Positions 8,123 to 15,397 of a DNA stretch of 57,041 bases are shown in pieces; the stretch's first letter is position 1; every line of letters starts with the position of its first letter. Origin of the DNA: Streptomyces sp. SID486. GTDB taxonomy: Bacteria; Actinomycetota; Actinomycetes; Streptomycetales; Streptomycetaceae. The stretch is taken from positions 1 to 57,041 of the forward strand of contig NZ_WWJT01000455.1 in the NCBI RefSeq assembly GCF_009865385.1, written 5' to 3'. Made by a program: the position numbers and the translations under genes. A model generated the notes under the pieces. The model had not been told where the DNA came from and did no database searches. It saw only the letters and a program-made list of their open reading frames with translations.

Positions 8123-8815
8123 TCAGCGCTTGGCGACGAACACGTGGGAGGCGACTTCCGCCTCCAGCTCGGCCGCCTCGCCACCGCTGCCCACCAGCAC
8201 ACCGCCGGGCGACTCCGTCACGCTCACCACCGAACCGGGCTGCACACCCGCCCGCCGCAGCGTGTACATCAGCTGGGCGTCCGTCTGGATCGGCTCGCCG
8301 ATACGGCGGACGACGACCGTCTTGCCGTCGGCCCCCGCGTCCAGGTCGGCCAGCGAGACCATGCCCTCGTCCAGGAACGGGTCGGCCCCGTCCTTCTCGC
8401 CCAGCTCCTCCAGGCCCGGGATGGGGTTGCCGTACGGCGACTCGGTGGGGTGCCGCAGCAGTTCCAGCACCCGCCGCTCGACGGCCTCGCTCATCACGTG
8501 TTCCCAGCGGCACGCCTCCGCGTGCACCTGCTCCCACTCCAGCCCGATCACGTCCACGAGCAGACACTCGGCCAGGCGGTGCTTGCGCATCACGCGCGTC
8601 GCCAGCCGGCGCCCCTCGTCCGTGAGCTCCAGGTGCCGGTCGCTGGCCACGGAGACCAGGCCGTCGCGCTCCATCCGCGCCACCGTCTGGCTCACCGTCG
8701 GCCCGCTCTGGTCCAGCCGCTCCGCGATCCGGGCGCGCATGGGGACGACGCCTTCCTCTTCGAGTTCGAGGATGGTGCGGAGATACATCTCCGTGGTGTC
8801 GATCAGTCCGGACAT
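8123..8815 (-). CDS. dmdR1: Iron-dependent repressor DmdR1 (DtxR family)
   Basis: 230 residues. Fe2+-activated dimeric repressor of siderophore and iron-uptake genes. The HTH occupies residues 1-65 (SGPTVSQTVARMERDGLV), the metal/dimer domain 66-140, and the SH3-like FeoA domain about 150-228. Metal ligands match DtxR numbering exactly: Met10, His79, Glu83, His98, Cys102, Glu105, His106. That agreement fixes the start at ATG 8815 (CGAGGGG upstream) rather than the longer in-frame ATG. It is divergent from the SIS gene, sharing a dre site that would place it under DasR and thus under N-acetylglucosamine control, as described for S. coelicolor. A long antiparallel ORF overlaps it (see findings). 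Confidence 0.95.
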   Translation of the reverse strand: MSGLIDTTEMYLRTILELEEEGVVPMRARIAERLDQSGPTVSQTVARMERDGLVSVASDRHLELTDEGRRLATRVMRKHRLAECLLVDVIGLEWEQVHAEACRWEHVMSEAVERRVLELLRHPTESPYGNPIPGLEELGEKDGADPFLDEGMVSLADLDAGADGKTVVVRRIGEPIQTDAQLMYTLRRAGVQPGSVVSVTESPGGVLVGSGGEAAELEAEVASHVFVAKR

Positions 8816-8955
8816 ACGTGCCCCTCGATTACCTCTGCCGGCCGCCCGGCCGGCGTGCGCTGGCCCTGACATCAATTCTGCCGGATCCCACTGACAAGCG
8901 GGCGGTACCGGGAAAACGGAAGACCCCTCGGCAGGACGGGCCGTATTGACACCGT

Positions 8956-8971
8956 ACTGGTCCAGACCGCA
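8956..8971. promoter_or_regulatory. DasR-responsive element (dre) in the dmdR1/SIS intergenic region
   Basis: ACTGGTCCAGACCGCA matches the dre consensus ACTGGTCTAGACCAST at about 13 of 16 positions, including the GGTC-N2-GACC core. It lies 38 bases before the SIS start and 140 bases before dmdR1. A TTGACA-like hexamer is immediately upstream (8946-8951). Confidence 0.75.
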
Positions 8972-9009
8972 CCGTGATCCGCGACACAGACGCTGCGAAG
9001 GGGCACCGC

Positions 9010-9765
9010 ATGAGCGACGGCACGCCTGCCGACCTGTTCTTCGACGCCGCCATCGGCCTGCTGCAACGGGTCCGTGACGAGGAGGCCGAGGCCATCACCG
9101 CGGCTGGCACCCTGCTCGCCGACACCGTCGCGGCCGGCGGCCGCCTGTTCGCCTTCGGCGCCGGGCACTCCTCGCTGGCCGCGCAGGACGTCGTCTACCG
9201 CGCCGGCGGCCTGGCCCTGATGAACCTGCTCGCCGTCCCGGGCGTCGTCGGCGTCGACGTCACCCCGGCCACGCTCGGCTCCGCCCTCGAACGGGTGGAC
9301 GGCCTCGCGGGCGCGGTCCTCGACACCTCGCCGCTGCGCGCCGGCGACGCCCTGGTGATCATCTCCCTGTCCGGCCGCAACGCGCTGCCCGTCGAGATGG
9401 CCCTGCACGCCCGCGCCCTCGGCCTGCGCGTCATCGGGGTGACCTCCGTGGCCTACGCCGCCGAGACCACCTCCCGGCACACCACCGGCACCTTCCTCAA
9501 GGACCACTGCGACATCGTCCTCGACTCGAAGATCGCCGTCGGCGACGCCGAACTCACCCTGGACACCATCCCGGCGCCCTTCGCCCCGGCCTCCACGGTC
9601 GTCACCACCGCCCTGCTCCAGGCCGTCATGGCGACCACCGCCGCCACTCTCGCCGACCGCGGCATCGAACCGCCCCTGCTGCGCTCCGGCAACGTCGACG
9701 GCGGGCACGAGTGGAACGGCCGGGTCATGACGGAGTACGGCGACCGGATCTTCTACCGCCACTGA
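9010..9765 (+). CDS. SIS-domain phosphosugar-binding protein, UPF0309 family
   Basis: 251 residues from ATG 9010, with GAAGGGG 6 bases upstream. A single SIS domain spans most of the protein: GGRLFAFGAGHSSLAAQD (phosphosugar loop), then LVIISLSGRNALPVEMAL, the second sugar-phosphate motif, and VIGVTSVAYAAE. UPF0309 proteins are thought to bind or isomerise amino-sugar phosphates. The dre site in its promoter supports a role in N-acetylglucosamine-related metabolism. Divergent from dmdR1. The exact substrate is unknown. Confidence 0.92.
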   Translation: MSDGTPADLFFDAAIGLLQRVRDEEAEAITAAGTLLADTVAAGGRLFAFGAGHSSLAAQDVVYRAGGLALMNLLAVPGVVGVDVTPATLGSALERVDGLAGAVLDTSPLRAGDALVIISLSGRNALPVEMALHARALGLRVIGVTSVAYAAETTSRHTTGTFLKDHCDIVLDSKIAVGDAELTLDTIPAPFAPASTVVTTALLQAVMATTAATLADRGIEPPLLRSGNVDGGHEWNGRVMTEYGDRIFYRH

Positions 9766-10090
9766 GGCCGCCGAGCCGACGGACCGACGGGACCGACGGG
9801 AGCAGCAGGGCCGACGGAAACAGCAGGATCAGCAGGATCAGCAGGATCGACGTAACCGGAACCGACGGGACCACGGAACCGCGGGACCGTCGGCACCACC
9901 GGCACACGCTTCGGCCACCGGCACCACCGGCACCACCGGGACACACGGGACCACAGCATCGAAGCCCTGTCCGCAGCCGCACCCGCTGCCGCCCCCCACC
10001 CGCTTCGCCCCTCCACTCGGCCCACAGGCCCGCGCACCGGCCCGCACCGGGTCCGGCCCGCGTCCGGCCTGCCTCCCCCGGCCTTCGGCC
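9766..10090. other. Gene-free spacer with simple repeats
   Basis: Spacer between convergent genes. It contains degenerate CCGACGG and CACCGGCAC repeats (around 9780-9815 and 9894-9940) and the 9-bp array listed separately. Open frames here are long only because of GC bias. I see no convincing gene or terminator. Confidence 0.6.
9821..9847. repeat. Three tandem copies of CAGCAGGAT
   Basis: Exact 9-bp direct repeats at 9821, 9830 and 9839, inside the spacer after the SIS gene. A slippage-prone site. Confidence 0.8.
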
Positions 10091-11512
10091 CTACCGGTTC
10101 CGCTCCCCCGGGCTCCCCGGGTTCCCCCGCACCGCCTCGCCGAGGTCCAGGGCCGCCGCGATCCGCAGGGCCACGTCCTCCGCGTGGGCCACGTCGGACC
10201 GCTCGAAGCGGCTGCGGCCCGCGGCGCGCAGGAAGGTCACCACACCCAGGGTCCGCCCCCGGCTGCGCAGCACCGCGCACAGCGCGTGCACCGCGTCGCC
10301 GGGCCACTGCCGCCGAAGTGCCCACTGCCGCGCCCGCTCGGCCGGCACCGACCCGGCGTCCGCGCGCACGCTCCCGGCCCGCTGCACGCACTGCAGCGCC
10401 GGATGCCCCTCCTCGTAGCGCGCGGGCAGCCCCGCCGCTCCCGTGACCAGGCTCGGGCCCGGCGCTCCCGCCGGCGTGGCCGCGAGCCGTACCAGCCGGA
10501 CCGGGTCCGGGGCCTCCTCGCCCGCCGCGCGCGCCCCGCCCGCCACGACGTCGACGAGGGCGTGGTCGGCGAAGCCGGCGAGCGCGAAGTCCAGGTGGAC
10601 GGTGGCCGCCTCCACCGGGTCCTCGCACTCGGCCGCGGCCCGGGCCGCACGGTGCAGTTGATTCGTCCGGAACCGCAGCAGCGACGCCTCCTGCTGCTCC
10701 TGCCTCGCCTCCGTGACGTCCAGGAACAGCCAGCCGACGCCGAGCGGGACCGGCTCCTCCGCCAGCGGCGAGGCGAGCCGCAGGAACCCGCTCCGCCAGC
10801 AGCGCCGCTCCTCGCCCCCCGGCGTCCGCACGGCCACCCACATCTCGGCCGGCGCGGGCGGGGCGCCCTCGGCCAGCACGTGCGTCAGCGCGGCCTCCAG
10901 CTCCTCCACGCCCGTCGCCAGCAGCTCACCGAGCGGCCGGCCCAGCACCGACGTCCGGCCCACGCCCAGCGCCCGTGCCGCGTACGCGTTCACCACGGCG
11001 GGCCGCAGGTCGGCGTCGACGAGGACGACGCCCCAGGCCGCGTCCTCGAACAGCGCCTCGCTGAGCGCGATGGACCGCTCCAGGTCGATCTGCGCGTGCA
11101 CCTCGCTGAAGGCGCAGTACAGCCCGGCGGGCTTCCCCTCGGGGCCGCGTACGGCGGCGGACTGGGTGCGTACCAGCACCCGCCCGCCGTCCTTGGTCAC
11201 CAGCGCGAACTCGTGCACCTGCCGTCCCGGCGCGTGCATCGCCGACATCAGGCGGGCCTGCACCTCCTCGGCGTCGGCGCTGCGCACCGCCCACCCGGCG
11301 AAGCCGTGCCGCCCCACGGCCTCGGCGGCCGTCCAGCCGAGGATCCGCTCGGCCTCCCGGTTCCAGTGCGTCACGACCCCGTCGGCGTCGAAGGCGCACA
11401 GGGCCGCATCCATCCCGTCGAGCAGGGCGGCGAGCAGCTCGGATCCCCCCGGCTGCTCGGGCTCGTCCGGCCCCAGCTCGTCCGTGGTCCCACTCCGCCG
11501 CGAAGCACTCAC
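10091..11512 (-). CDS. PAS-PAS-GAF-like sensor protein without an output domain
   Basis: 473 residues from GTG 11512 (AGGGGG 6 bases upstream). PAS 1 (about residues 25-140: LLDGMDAALCAFDADGVVTH, REAERILGW), PAS 2 (about 150-270: EDAAWGVVLVDADLRPAVVN), a short coiled linker (RQEQQEASLLRFRTNQLH), and a C-terminal GAF-like domain (about 290-460, ending DVALRIAAALDLGEAVR). No kinase, HTH, GGDEF or SpoIIE-phosphatase domain is present, although the linker and GAF resemble regions that precede PP2C phosphatases in Streptomyces. Cytosolic. It probably senses a small ligand or redox state and acts through a partner; the partner is unknown. Confidence 0.85.
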   Translation of the reverse strand: MSASRRSGTTDELGPDEPEQPGGSELLAALLDGMDAALCAFDADGVVTHWNREAERILGWTAAEAVGRHGFAGWAVRSADAEEVQARLMSAMHAPGRQVHEFALVTKDGGRVLVRTQSAAVRGPEGKPAGLYCAFSEVHAQIDLERSIALSEALFEDAAWGVVLVDADLRPAVVNAYAARALGVGRTSVLGRPLGELLATGVEELEAALTHVLAEGAPPAPAEMWVAVRTPGGEERRCWRSGFLRLASPLAEEPVPLGVGWLFLDVTEARQEQQEASLLRFRTNQLHRAARAAAECEDPVEAATVHLDFALAGFADHALVDVVAGGARAAGEEAPDPVRLVRLAATPAGAPGPSLVTGAAGLPARYEEGHPALQCVQRAGSVRADAGSVPAERARQWALRRQWPGDAVHALCAVLRSRGRTLGVVTFLRAAGRSRFERSDVAHAEDVALRIAAALDLGEAVRGNPGSPGERNR

Positions 11513-11672
11513 CTGGACCCCCTGGAGGCTGCGTCCGCGCACGTGGACACGGCGCTCGGTTCGCTCACTGGCCCTTATTCAACTGGAACGTGACACAGCC
11601 CACATCCTGTTCCCGCAAGATGGCGTGGATCAATGCCGCGGCCCGCGGAGAACAGGCGGCACGAAAAAACAG
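11513..11672. other. Upstream region of the PAS gene
   Basis: About 160 bases without a gene, holding the promoter of the PAS gene (minus strand). An A-rich patch at 11663-11670 and a small CCGCGG palindrome around 11637-11650 are the only notable marks. Confidence 0.5.
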
Positions 11673-11701
11673 TTGAGCGTCTCCCGGAGCCTTCTTAGGG
11701 T
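11673..11701 (+). promoter_or_regulatory. HrdB-type promoter of the structured RNA
   Basis: TTGAGC (11673-11678), a 17-base spacer and TAGGGT (11696-11701). This matches the Streptomyces vegetative pattern TTGAC-N17/18-TAGRRT. The predicted transcript starts near 11708 on the plus strand and points into the gene-free region, not toward the PAS gene. Confidence 0.65.
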
Positions 11702-11707
11702 GTCGGT

Positions 11708-11940
11708 ACACGAGAAGGGAGGTGGTTCGGCAGATGTATGGAAACCGGACGCGTGAGGTGACTGCGGGCTAGCGCCCGTCACCACACCATGTGCGGTGCC
11801 GGATCAGCGTGTGCGAACACGCCGCCGGCCCAGTCTCAAGCAGTCACCCGACCCGCGGGCTGCCGGTACGTCCGGCCGGCTCCTCTCCGAGGAACCCAGC
11901 CCGCGGGTCGTCTGCGTCGTGCGGCCGCTTCGCACGGGCC
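11708..11940 (+). ncRNA. Candidate structured RNA with alternative pairings and an embedded micro-ORF
   Basis: Elements in order: H1 is GGTGA (11757-11761) with TCACC (11779-11783) and CGGGC (11765-11769) with GCCCG (11774-11778), loop TAGC. H2 is GCGTGT / ACACGC with a GNRA tetraloop GCGA (11807-11822). A three-way junction has a 14-bp outer stem (11849-11862 with 11897-11910) enclosing CCGG-TACGT-CCGG (11863-11875) and TCCTC-TCC-GAGGA (11881-11893). H4 is CGTGCG / CGCACG (11918-11936). GGTGACTGC (11757-11765) is also perfectly complementary to GCAGTCACC (11840-11848), which excludes H1. No plus-strand gene follows before 12812, so it is either a free-standing regulatory RNA or a mRNA for the 12-residue peptide. 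I cannot match it to a known RNA family. Confidence 0.6.
11734..11772 (+). CDS. 12-codon micro-ORF (MYGNRTREVTAG)
   Basis: ATG 11734 to TAG 11770-11772. An excellent Shine-Dalgarno sequence, AAGGGAGGTGG (11715-11725), lies 8 bases upstream, better than that of most genes here. Codons 8-11 form one strand of both alternative RNA pairings, and the stop codon occupies the loop of H1, so ribosome occupancy would control folding. No membrane segment or repeated regulatory codon is visible. It may be a leader peptide or merely a ribosome-loading device. Whether the peptide accumulates is unknown. Confidence 0.55.
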   Translation: MYGNRTREVTAG

Positions 11941-11946
11941 CCGGCG

Positions 11947-12633
11947 TCAGGGGCTGAGGCGTTCGACGTCCCAGGTGCCGTCCGGCCGGGACACGTAACG
12001 CAGGCGGTCGTGGAGGCGGTTGTGGCGGCCCTGCCAGAACTCGATCGTCCCGGGGGTGACGCGGAAGCCGCCCCAGTGCGGCGGGACCGGGACCTGTTCG
12101 TCCTCGGGGTAGCGGGCTTCCAGGTCGGTGTAGGCCGCGTCGAGTTCGCTGCGGGAGGCGATCACCGTGGACTGGGCGCTGGCCCAGGCGCCCAGCTGGG
12201 AGCCGTGCGGGCGGCTGCGGAAGTACGCGGCCGTCTCGTCGCGGCCGGTGCGGCGGGCGGTGCCGGTGACGATGACCTGGCGGGCCAGCGGATGCCAGGG
12301 GAAGAGCAGCGAGACGTGCGGGTTCTCCGCGAGGTCGCGGGCCTTGCGGGAGTCGTAGTTGGTGTAGAAGACGAAGCCGTCGGTGTCGAACTGCTTCATC
12401 AGGACCGTGCGCGAGCTGGGCCGGCCCGCCGCGTCCGCCGTGGAGACGACCATCGCGTTGGGCTCGTAGAGCGTGCCGTGCAGGGCCGCCCGGGCCGCGT
12501 CCTCGAACCAGCGGGCGAACTGGTCCATGGGACGGGTGGCGAGGTCCTCTTCGGCGAGGCCGTCGGCCCGGTACTGCTTACGCATGGCGGCGGGATCGAG
12601 GACGGGGTCCAGAAGCGGATCGCGGTCGGTCAC
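11947..12633 (-). CDS. pdxH: Pyridoxamine 5'-phosphate oxidase
   Basis: 228 residues from GTG 12633. FMN-dependent oxidation of PNP/PMP to pyridoxal 5'-phosphate; cytosolic homodimer. Characteristic segments: [15 protein letters not shown] at the N-terminus, [20 protein letters not shown] (FMN site), [45 protein letters not shown], and the C-terminal [20 protein letters not shown] with RLRYV. Length is normal for the family. The upstream in-frame extension to 12699 adds no conserved residues. Divergent from the citrate-synthase-like gene; its 3' end faces the structured RNA region. Confidence 0.95.
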   Translation of the reverse strand: MTDRDPLLDPVLDPAAMRKQYRADGLAEEDLATRPMDQFARWFEDAARAALHGTLYEPNAMVVSTADAAGRPSSRTVLMKQFDTDGFVFYTNYDSRKARDLAENPHVSLLFPWHPLARQVIVTGTARRTGRDETAAYFRSRPHGSQLGAWASAQSTVIASRSELDAAYTDLEARYPEDEQVPVPPHWGGFRVTPGTIEFWQGRHNRLHDRLRYVSRPDGTWDVERLSP

Positions 12634-12811
12634 GCGGCCATCCTGCCGTATCGAACGGGTATGGCACTCAGTGTCGTGTGGTCTCCCCAACCATGGCACC
12701 GGGGGTTATCGTGCTGCTCCCCCCTTGCGGTGGGGTTCACCACGGGTGACCACCGGTGGATCGGGGCATCACCGGGGTGACCGCCGCCCACACATCATTA
12801 GGAGCCGCCTG

Positions 12812-13912
12812 ATGTCCGATTTCGTACCCGGGCTCGAAGGTGTCGTCGCGTTCGAGACGGAGATCGCCGAACCGGACAAGGAGGGCGGTGCCCTGCGCTA
12901 CCGGGGCGTCGACATCGAGGACCTGGTCGGGCACGTCTCGTTCGGGAACGTGTGGGGGCTGCTGGTGGACGGCGCCTTCAATCCCGGCCTGCCGCCCGCC
13001 GAGCCGTTCCCGATCCCGGTGCACTCCGGTGACATCCGCGTGGACGTGCAGTCGGCGCTCGCCATGCTGGCGCCGGTGTGGGGGCTGCGGCCCCTGCTGG
13101 ACATCGACGAGGGGCAGGCGCGGGACGACCTGGCCCGGGCCGCCGTCATGGCCCTGTCGTACGTCGCCCAGTCCGCGCGCGGGCAGGGCCTGCCGATGGT
13201 GCCGCAGCGGGAGATCGACAAGGCGAACTCCGTGGTCGAGCGGTTCATGATCCGCTGGCGGGGCGAGCCGGATCCGAAGCACGTCGCGGCCGTCGACGCC
13301 TACTGGACGTCCGCCGCCGAGCACGGCATGAACGCGTCCACGTTCACGGCCCGCGTGATCGCCTCCACGGGCGCGGACGTGGCCGCCGCCCTGTCGGGTG
13401 CGGTGGGCGCGATGTCCGGGCCGCTGCACGGCGGTGCGCCGTCGCGGGTGCTCGGCATGATCGAGGAGATCGAGCGCACGGGGGACGCGGAGGCGTACGT
13501 CCGCCAGGCGCTGGACCGGGGTGAGCGGCTGATGGGCTTCGGGCACCGGGTGTACCGGGCCGAGGACCCCCGCGCGCGCGTGCTGCGCCGCACGGCCCGG
13601 GAGCTGGGCGCCCCCCGTTTCGAGATCGCCGAGGCGCTGGAGAAGGCGGCGCTGGAGGAGCTGCACAACCGGCGGCCCGACCGGGTGCTCGCCACCAACG
13701 TCGAGTTCTGGGCCGCGATCATGCTGGACTTCGCCGAGGTTCCGGCGCACATGTTCACGTCCATGTTCACGTGTGCGCGGACGGCGGGGTGGTCGGCGCA
13801 CATCCTGGAACAGAAGCGCACCGGCAGGCTGGTACGGCCCTCCGCCCGGTACGTCGGGCCGGGGGCCCGGCGGCCCCAGGACATCGAGGGGTTCGGGGAC
13901 ATCGCCCACTGA
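12812..13912 (+). CDS. Citrate synthase-like protein (CitA / citrate synthase 2 type)
   Basis: 366 residues from ATG 12812, AGGAG 7 bases upstream. Small type of citrate synthase: RYRGVDIEDLVG near the N-terminus, His206 in GPLHGGAPS, and His245 in GFGHRVYRAEDPRA. The segment that in E. coli GltA reads NVDFYSG, holding the catalytic Asp, here reads NVEFWAA (Glu298). The mycobacterial CitA type shares this, as I recall. It therefore may be a weak or altered synthase rather than the main TCA enzyme. The last codons and stop are repeated in tandem downstream. Convergent with the oxygenase gene. Confidence 0.88.
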   Translation: MSDFVPGLEGVVAFETEIAEPDKEGGALRYRGVDIEDLVGHVSFGNVWGLLVDGAFNPGLPPAEPFPIPVHSGDIRVDVQSALAMLAPVWGLRPLLDIDEGQARDDLARAAVMALSYVAQSARGQGLPMVPQREIDKANSVVERFMIRWRGEPDPKHVAAVDAYWTSAAEHGMNASTFTARVIASTGADVAAALSGAVGAMSGPLHGGAPSRVLGMIEEIERTGDAEAYVRQALDRGERLMGFGHRVYRAEDPRARVLRRTARELGAPRFEIAEALEKAALEELHNRRPDRVLATNVEFWAAIMLDFAEVPAHMFTSMFTCARTAGWSAHILEQKRTGRLVRPSARYVGPGARRPQDIEGFGDIAH

Positions 13913-14050
13913 CGGGTCCGCCGGCGTCGCCCACTGACGGGTCCGCCGGCGTCGCCCACTGACGGGTCCGCCGGCGTCGCCCACTGACGGGTCCGCCGGC
14001 GTCGCCCACTGACGGGTGCGCCGGCGTCGCCCACTGACGGGTGCGCCGGC
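13902..14050. repeat. Six tandem copies of a 25-bp unit including the stop codon
   Basis: Exact 25-base period; units begin TCGCCCACTGACGGGTCCGC with boundaries near 13902, 13927, 13952, 13977, 14002 and 14027. The last copies carry GTGCG for GTCCG. The first unit contains the final His codon and TGA of the upstream gene. Contiguous copies without spacers exclude CRISPR. Confidence 0.92.
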
Positions 14051-14084
14051 CTCGCCCGCTCACCGGCGGCGCCGGCACCGGCGT

Positions 14085-14110
14085 CGCCCGCCCCTGAAGA
14101 AGGGCGGGCG
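14085..14110. terminator. Bidirectional hairpin CGCCCGCCC / GGGCGGGCG
   Basis: Perfect 9-bp stem with an 8-base loop between the convergent citrate-synthase-like and oxygenase genes, 17 bases from the stop of the latter. Confidence 0.75.
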
Positions 14111-14126
14111 CTTCGCGCGCTGTCCT

Positions 14127-15152
14127 TCACGCGGGCGTGAGCAGGCCGCTGTGGTGCCGTTCCGCCGCGAGCGGGTGGGCCCGGAGCTTGCCCTTCAGCT
14201 CGTTGTAGCCGTACTCCGCGTACAGCGGGTTGGAGGGGTCCGTGGTGATGCCGGGGGCCGCGGAGGCGTGCGGGAAGGGCAGCGGGTCCACCTTCGCGTC
14301 CAGGCGGGGGTTGTAGAAGAACGGCACCGAGAAGCGTTCGGTGGCGCCGGGCGGGCTGACGACCCGGTGGTTGGTGGCGACCAGGTAGCCGTTGGTCGCC
14401 ACCTCCAGCAGTTCGCCGAGGTTGACCACGAAGGCGCCCTCGATGGGCGGCACGTCGTGGAAGCGGCCGTCCTCGCGCTGGACCTGGAGGCCGCCGACCG
14501 TGTCCTGGAGCAGGAGCGTGAGGAAGCCGTAGTCCTTGTGGGCGCCGACACCCTGGTCGGCGCCGTCGGCCGCGCTGCCCGGGTAACGGACGAGCTTGAG
14601 GTGCGGGTGGGCGTGCGCGCCGAAGACCGGGTCGTAGAAGTCGGCGGGGGCGCCGATGGCGGTCAGGAGTTCACGCAGGAGGCGGTCGGCGACCGCGCTG
14701 AGCCTGTCGATCCAGGCGAGGGCGGCCGTGCGGAGCCCGGGAAGGGCGGCCGGCCACTGGTTGGGGCCTTGCAGCCACCAGTAAGGCGGTTCGCCGGGAC
14801 CGGGGATCCGGGCCGGGCGTTCGGCGCCTATGTCGAGCTGGTCGCGCCAGTCGCGGGCGCCGCCGGTGCGTTCGTCGCCGGTGCGGGTGTAGCCGCGGAA
14901 GTGCGGGGAGCCGACGTTGTCGAGGGCGAGCCGGTCGGCTTCGGGGAGGGCGAAGAAGGCGCGCATGGCGGTGAGCAGCGCGTCGGTCTCGGCCCGGGTG
15001 ACGCCGTGTCCGACGAGCTGGAAGAAGCCCACGTCATGGGCGGCGCTGTGCAGTTGGGCGTGGAGCAGACCGCGTGCCTGGGGACCGCGGTCGGCGGCGG
15101 ACAGGTCGATGATCGGAAGCTGGTGGTACGACGTCGCTGTGCGCGTGGTCAT
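14127..15152 (-). CDS. 2-oxoglutarate/Fe(II)-dependent oxygenase (isopenicillin N synthase family)
   Basis: 341 residues from ATG 15152. N-terminal DIOX_N domain (LPIIDLSAADRG, HDVGFFQLVGHGV) and a C-terminal jelly-roll with Fe ligands His205-x-Asp207 (GVGAHKDYGFLTLLLQD) and His262 (NHRVVSPPG). The 2-oxoglutarate-binding Arg273-x-Ser275 is present (RFSVPFF). All catalytic residues are intact. The substrate is unknown; relatives act on amino acids, gibberellin-like or antibiotic intermediates. No clear Shine-Dalgarno sequence precedes ATG 15152. A cysteine-type leader peptide and strong hairpin lie upstream, suggesting attenuation tied to sulfur or cysteine status. Confidence 0.9.
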   Translation of the reverse strand: MTTRTATSYHQLPIIDLSAADRGPQARGLLHAQLHSAAHDVGFFQLVGHGVTRAETDALLTAMRAFFALPEADRLALDNVGSPHFRGYTRTGDERTGGARDWRDQLDIGAERPARIPGPGEPPYWWLQGPNQWPAALPGLRTAALAWIDRLSAVADRLLRELLTAIGAPADFYDPVFGAHAHPHLKLVRYPGSAADGADQGVGAHKDYGFLTLLLQDTVGGLQVQREDGRFHDVPPIEGAFVVNLGELLEVATNGYLVATNHRVVSPPGATERFSVPFFYNPRLDAKVDPLPFPHASAAPGITTDPSNPLYAEYGYNELKGKLRAHPLAAERHHSGLLTPA

Positions 15153-15176
15153 GGTGTGCGTCCGCAGGGTGTACGG

Positions 15177-15217
15177 GGCACGGGTGGCCGCCGGGGGGTA
15201 TGGCGGCCCCCGGTGCC
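15177..15217 (-). promoter_or_regulatory. Attenuator-like hairpin between leader peptide and oxygenase gene
   Basis: On the minus strand GGCACCGGGGGCCGCC (15217-15202) pairs with GGCGGCCACCCGTGCC (15192-15177): about 15 base pairs with one bulge on each side. It sits 25 bases before the oxygenase ATG and 37 bases after the leader stop codon. Position fits an attenuator. Confidence 0.55.
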
Positions 15218-15253
15218 GGAAAAGGGAGGAAAAGGGAGATACAGGGGGCTGGG

Positions 15254-15334
15254 TCAGGCGGAGAAGCGCCGACAGCCCATGCTCGTGACGCGCACGTAGT
15301 CCACGTGGCGGCGTCGGACGAGCATCGGAAGCAT
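15254..15334 (-). CDS. Short leader peptide of the RRHVDxxRVxSxxCR type (26 aa)
   Basis: ATG 15334 (or in-frame ATG 15325) to TGA 15256-15254. The peptide contains RRRHVDYVRVTSMGCRR, which fits the actinobacterial putative-leader-peptide pattern R-x-H-V-D-x-x-R-V-x-S-x-x-C-R found upstream of sulfur-assimilation and related genes. The Cys is near the C-terminus, where a ribosome stalled for cysteinyl-tRNA would influence the hairpin at 15177-15217. It is too short for most gene finders. Recognition rests on the motif, which I consider specific; the regulated signal here is inference. Confidence 0.75.
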   Translation of the reverse strand: MLPMLVRRRHVDYVRVTSMGCRRFSA

Positions 15335-15397
15335 GGGCCAAGAGTACTGCGCACCCGGGGAACCGGGTGTGACCCGGTTCACAGATCGCGGGGGCAC

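Noticed and set aside
9753..10841. Open frame across the SIS/PAS spacer
   Set aside because: It crosses the PAS gene in another frame and encodes compositionally biased sequence without a start signal.
13902..14050. Possible CRISPR array
   Set aside because: Units of 25 bp are contiguous with no unique spacers, and no cas gene is present; the same applies to the 26-bp and 38-bp arrays.
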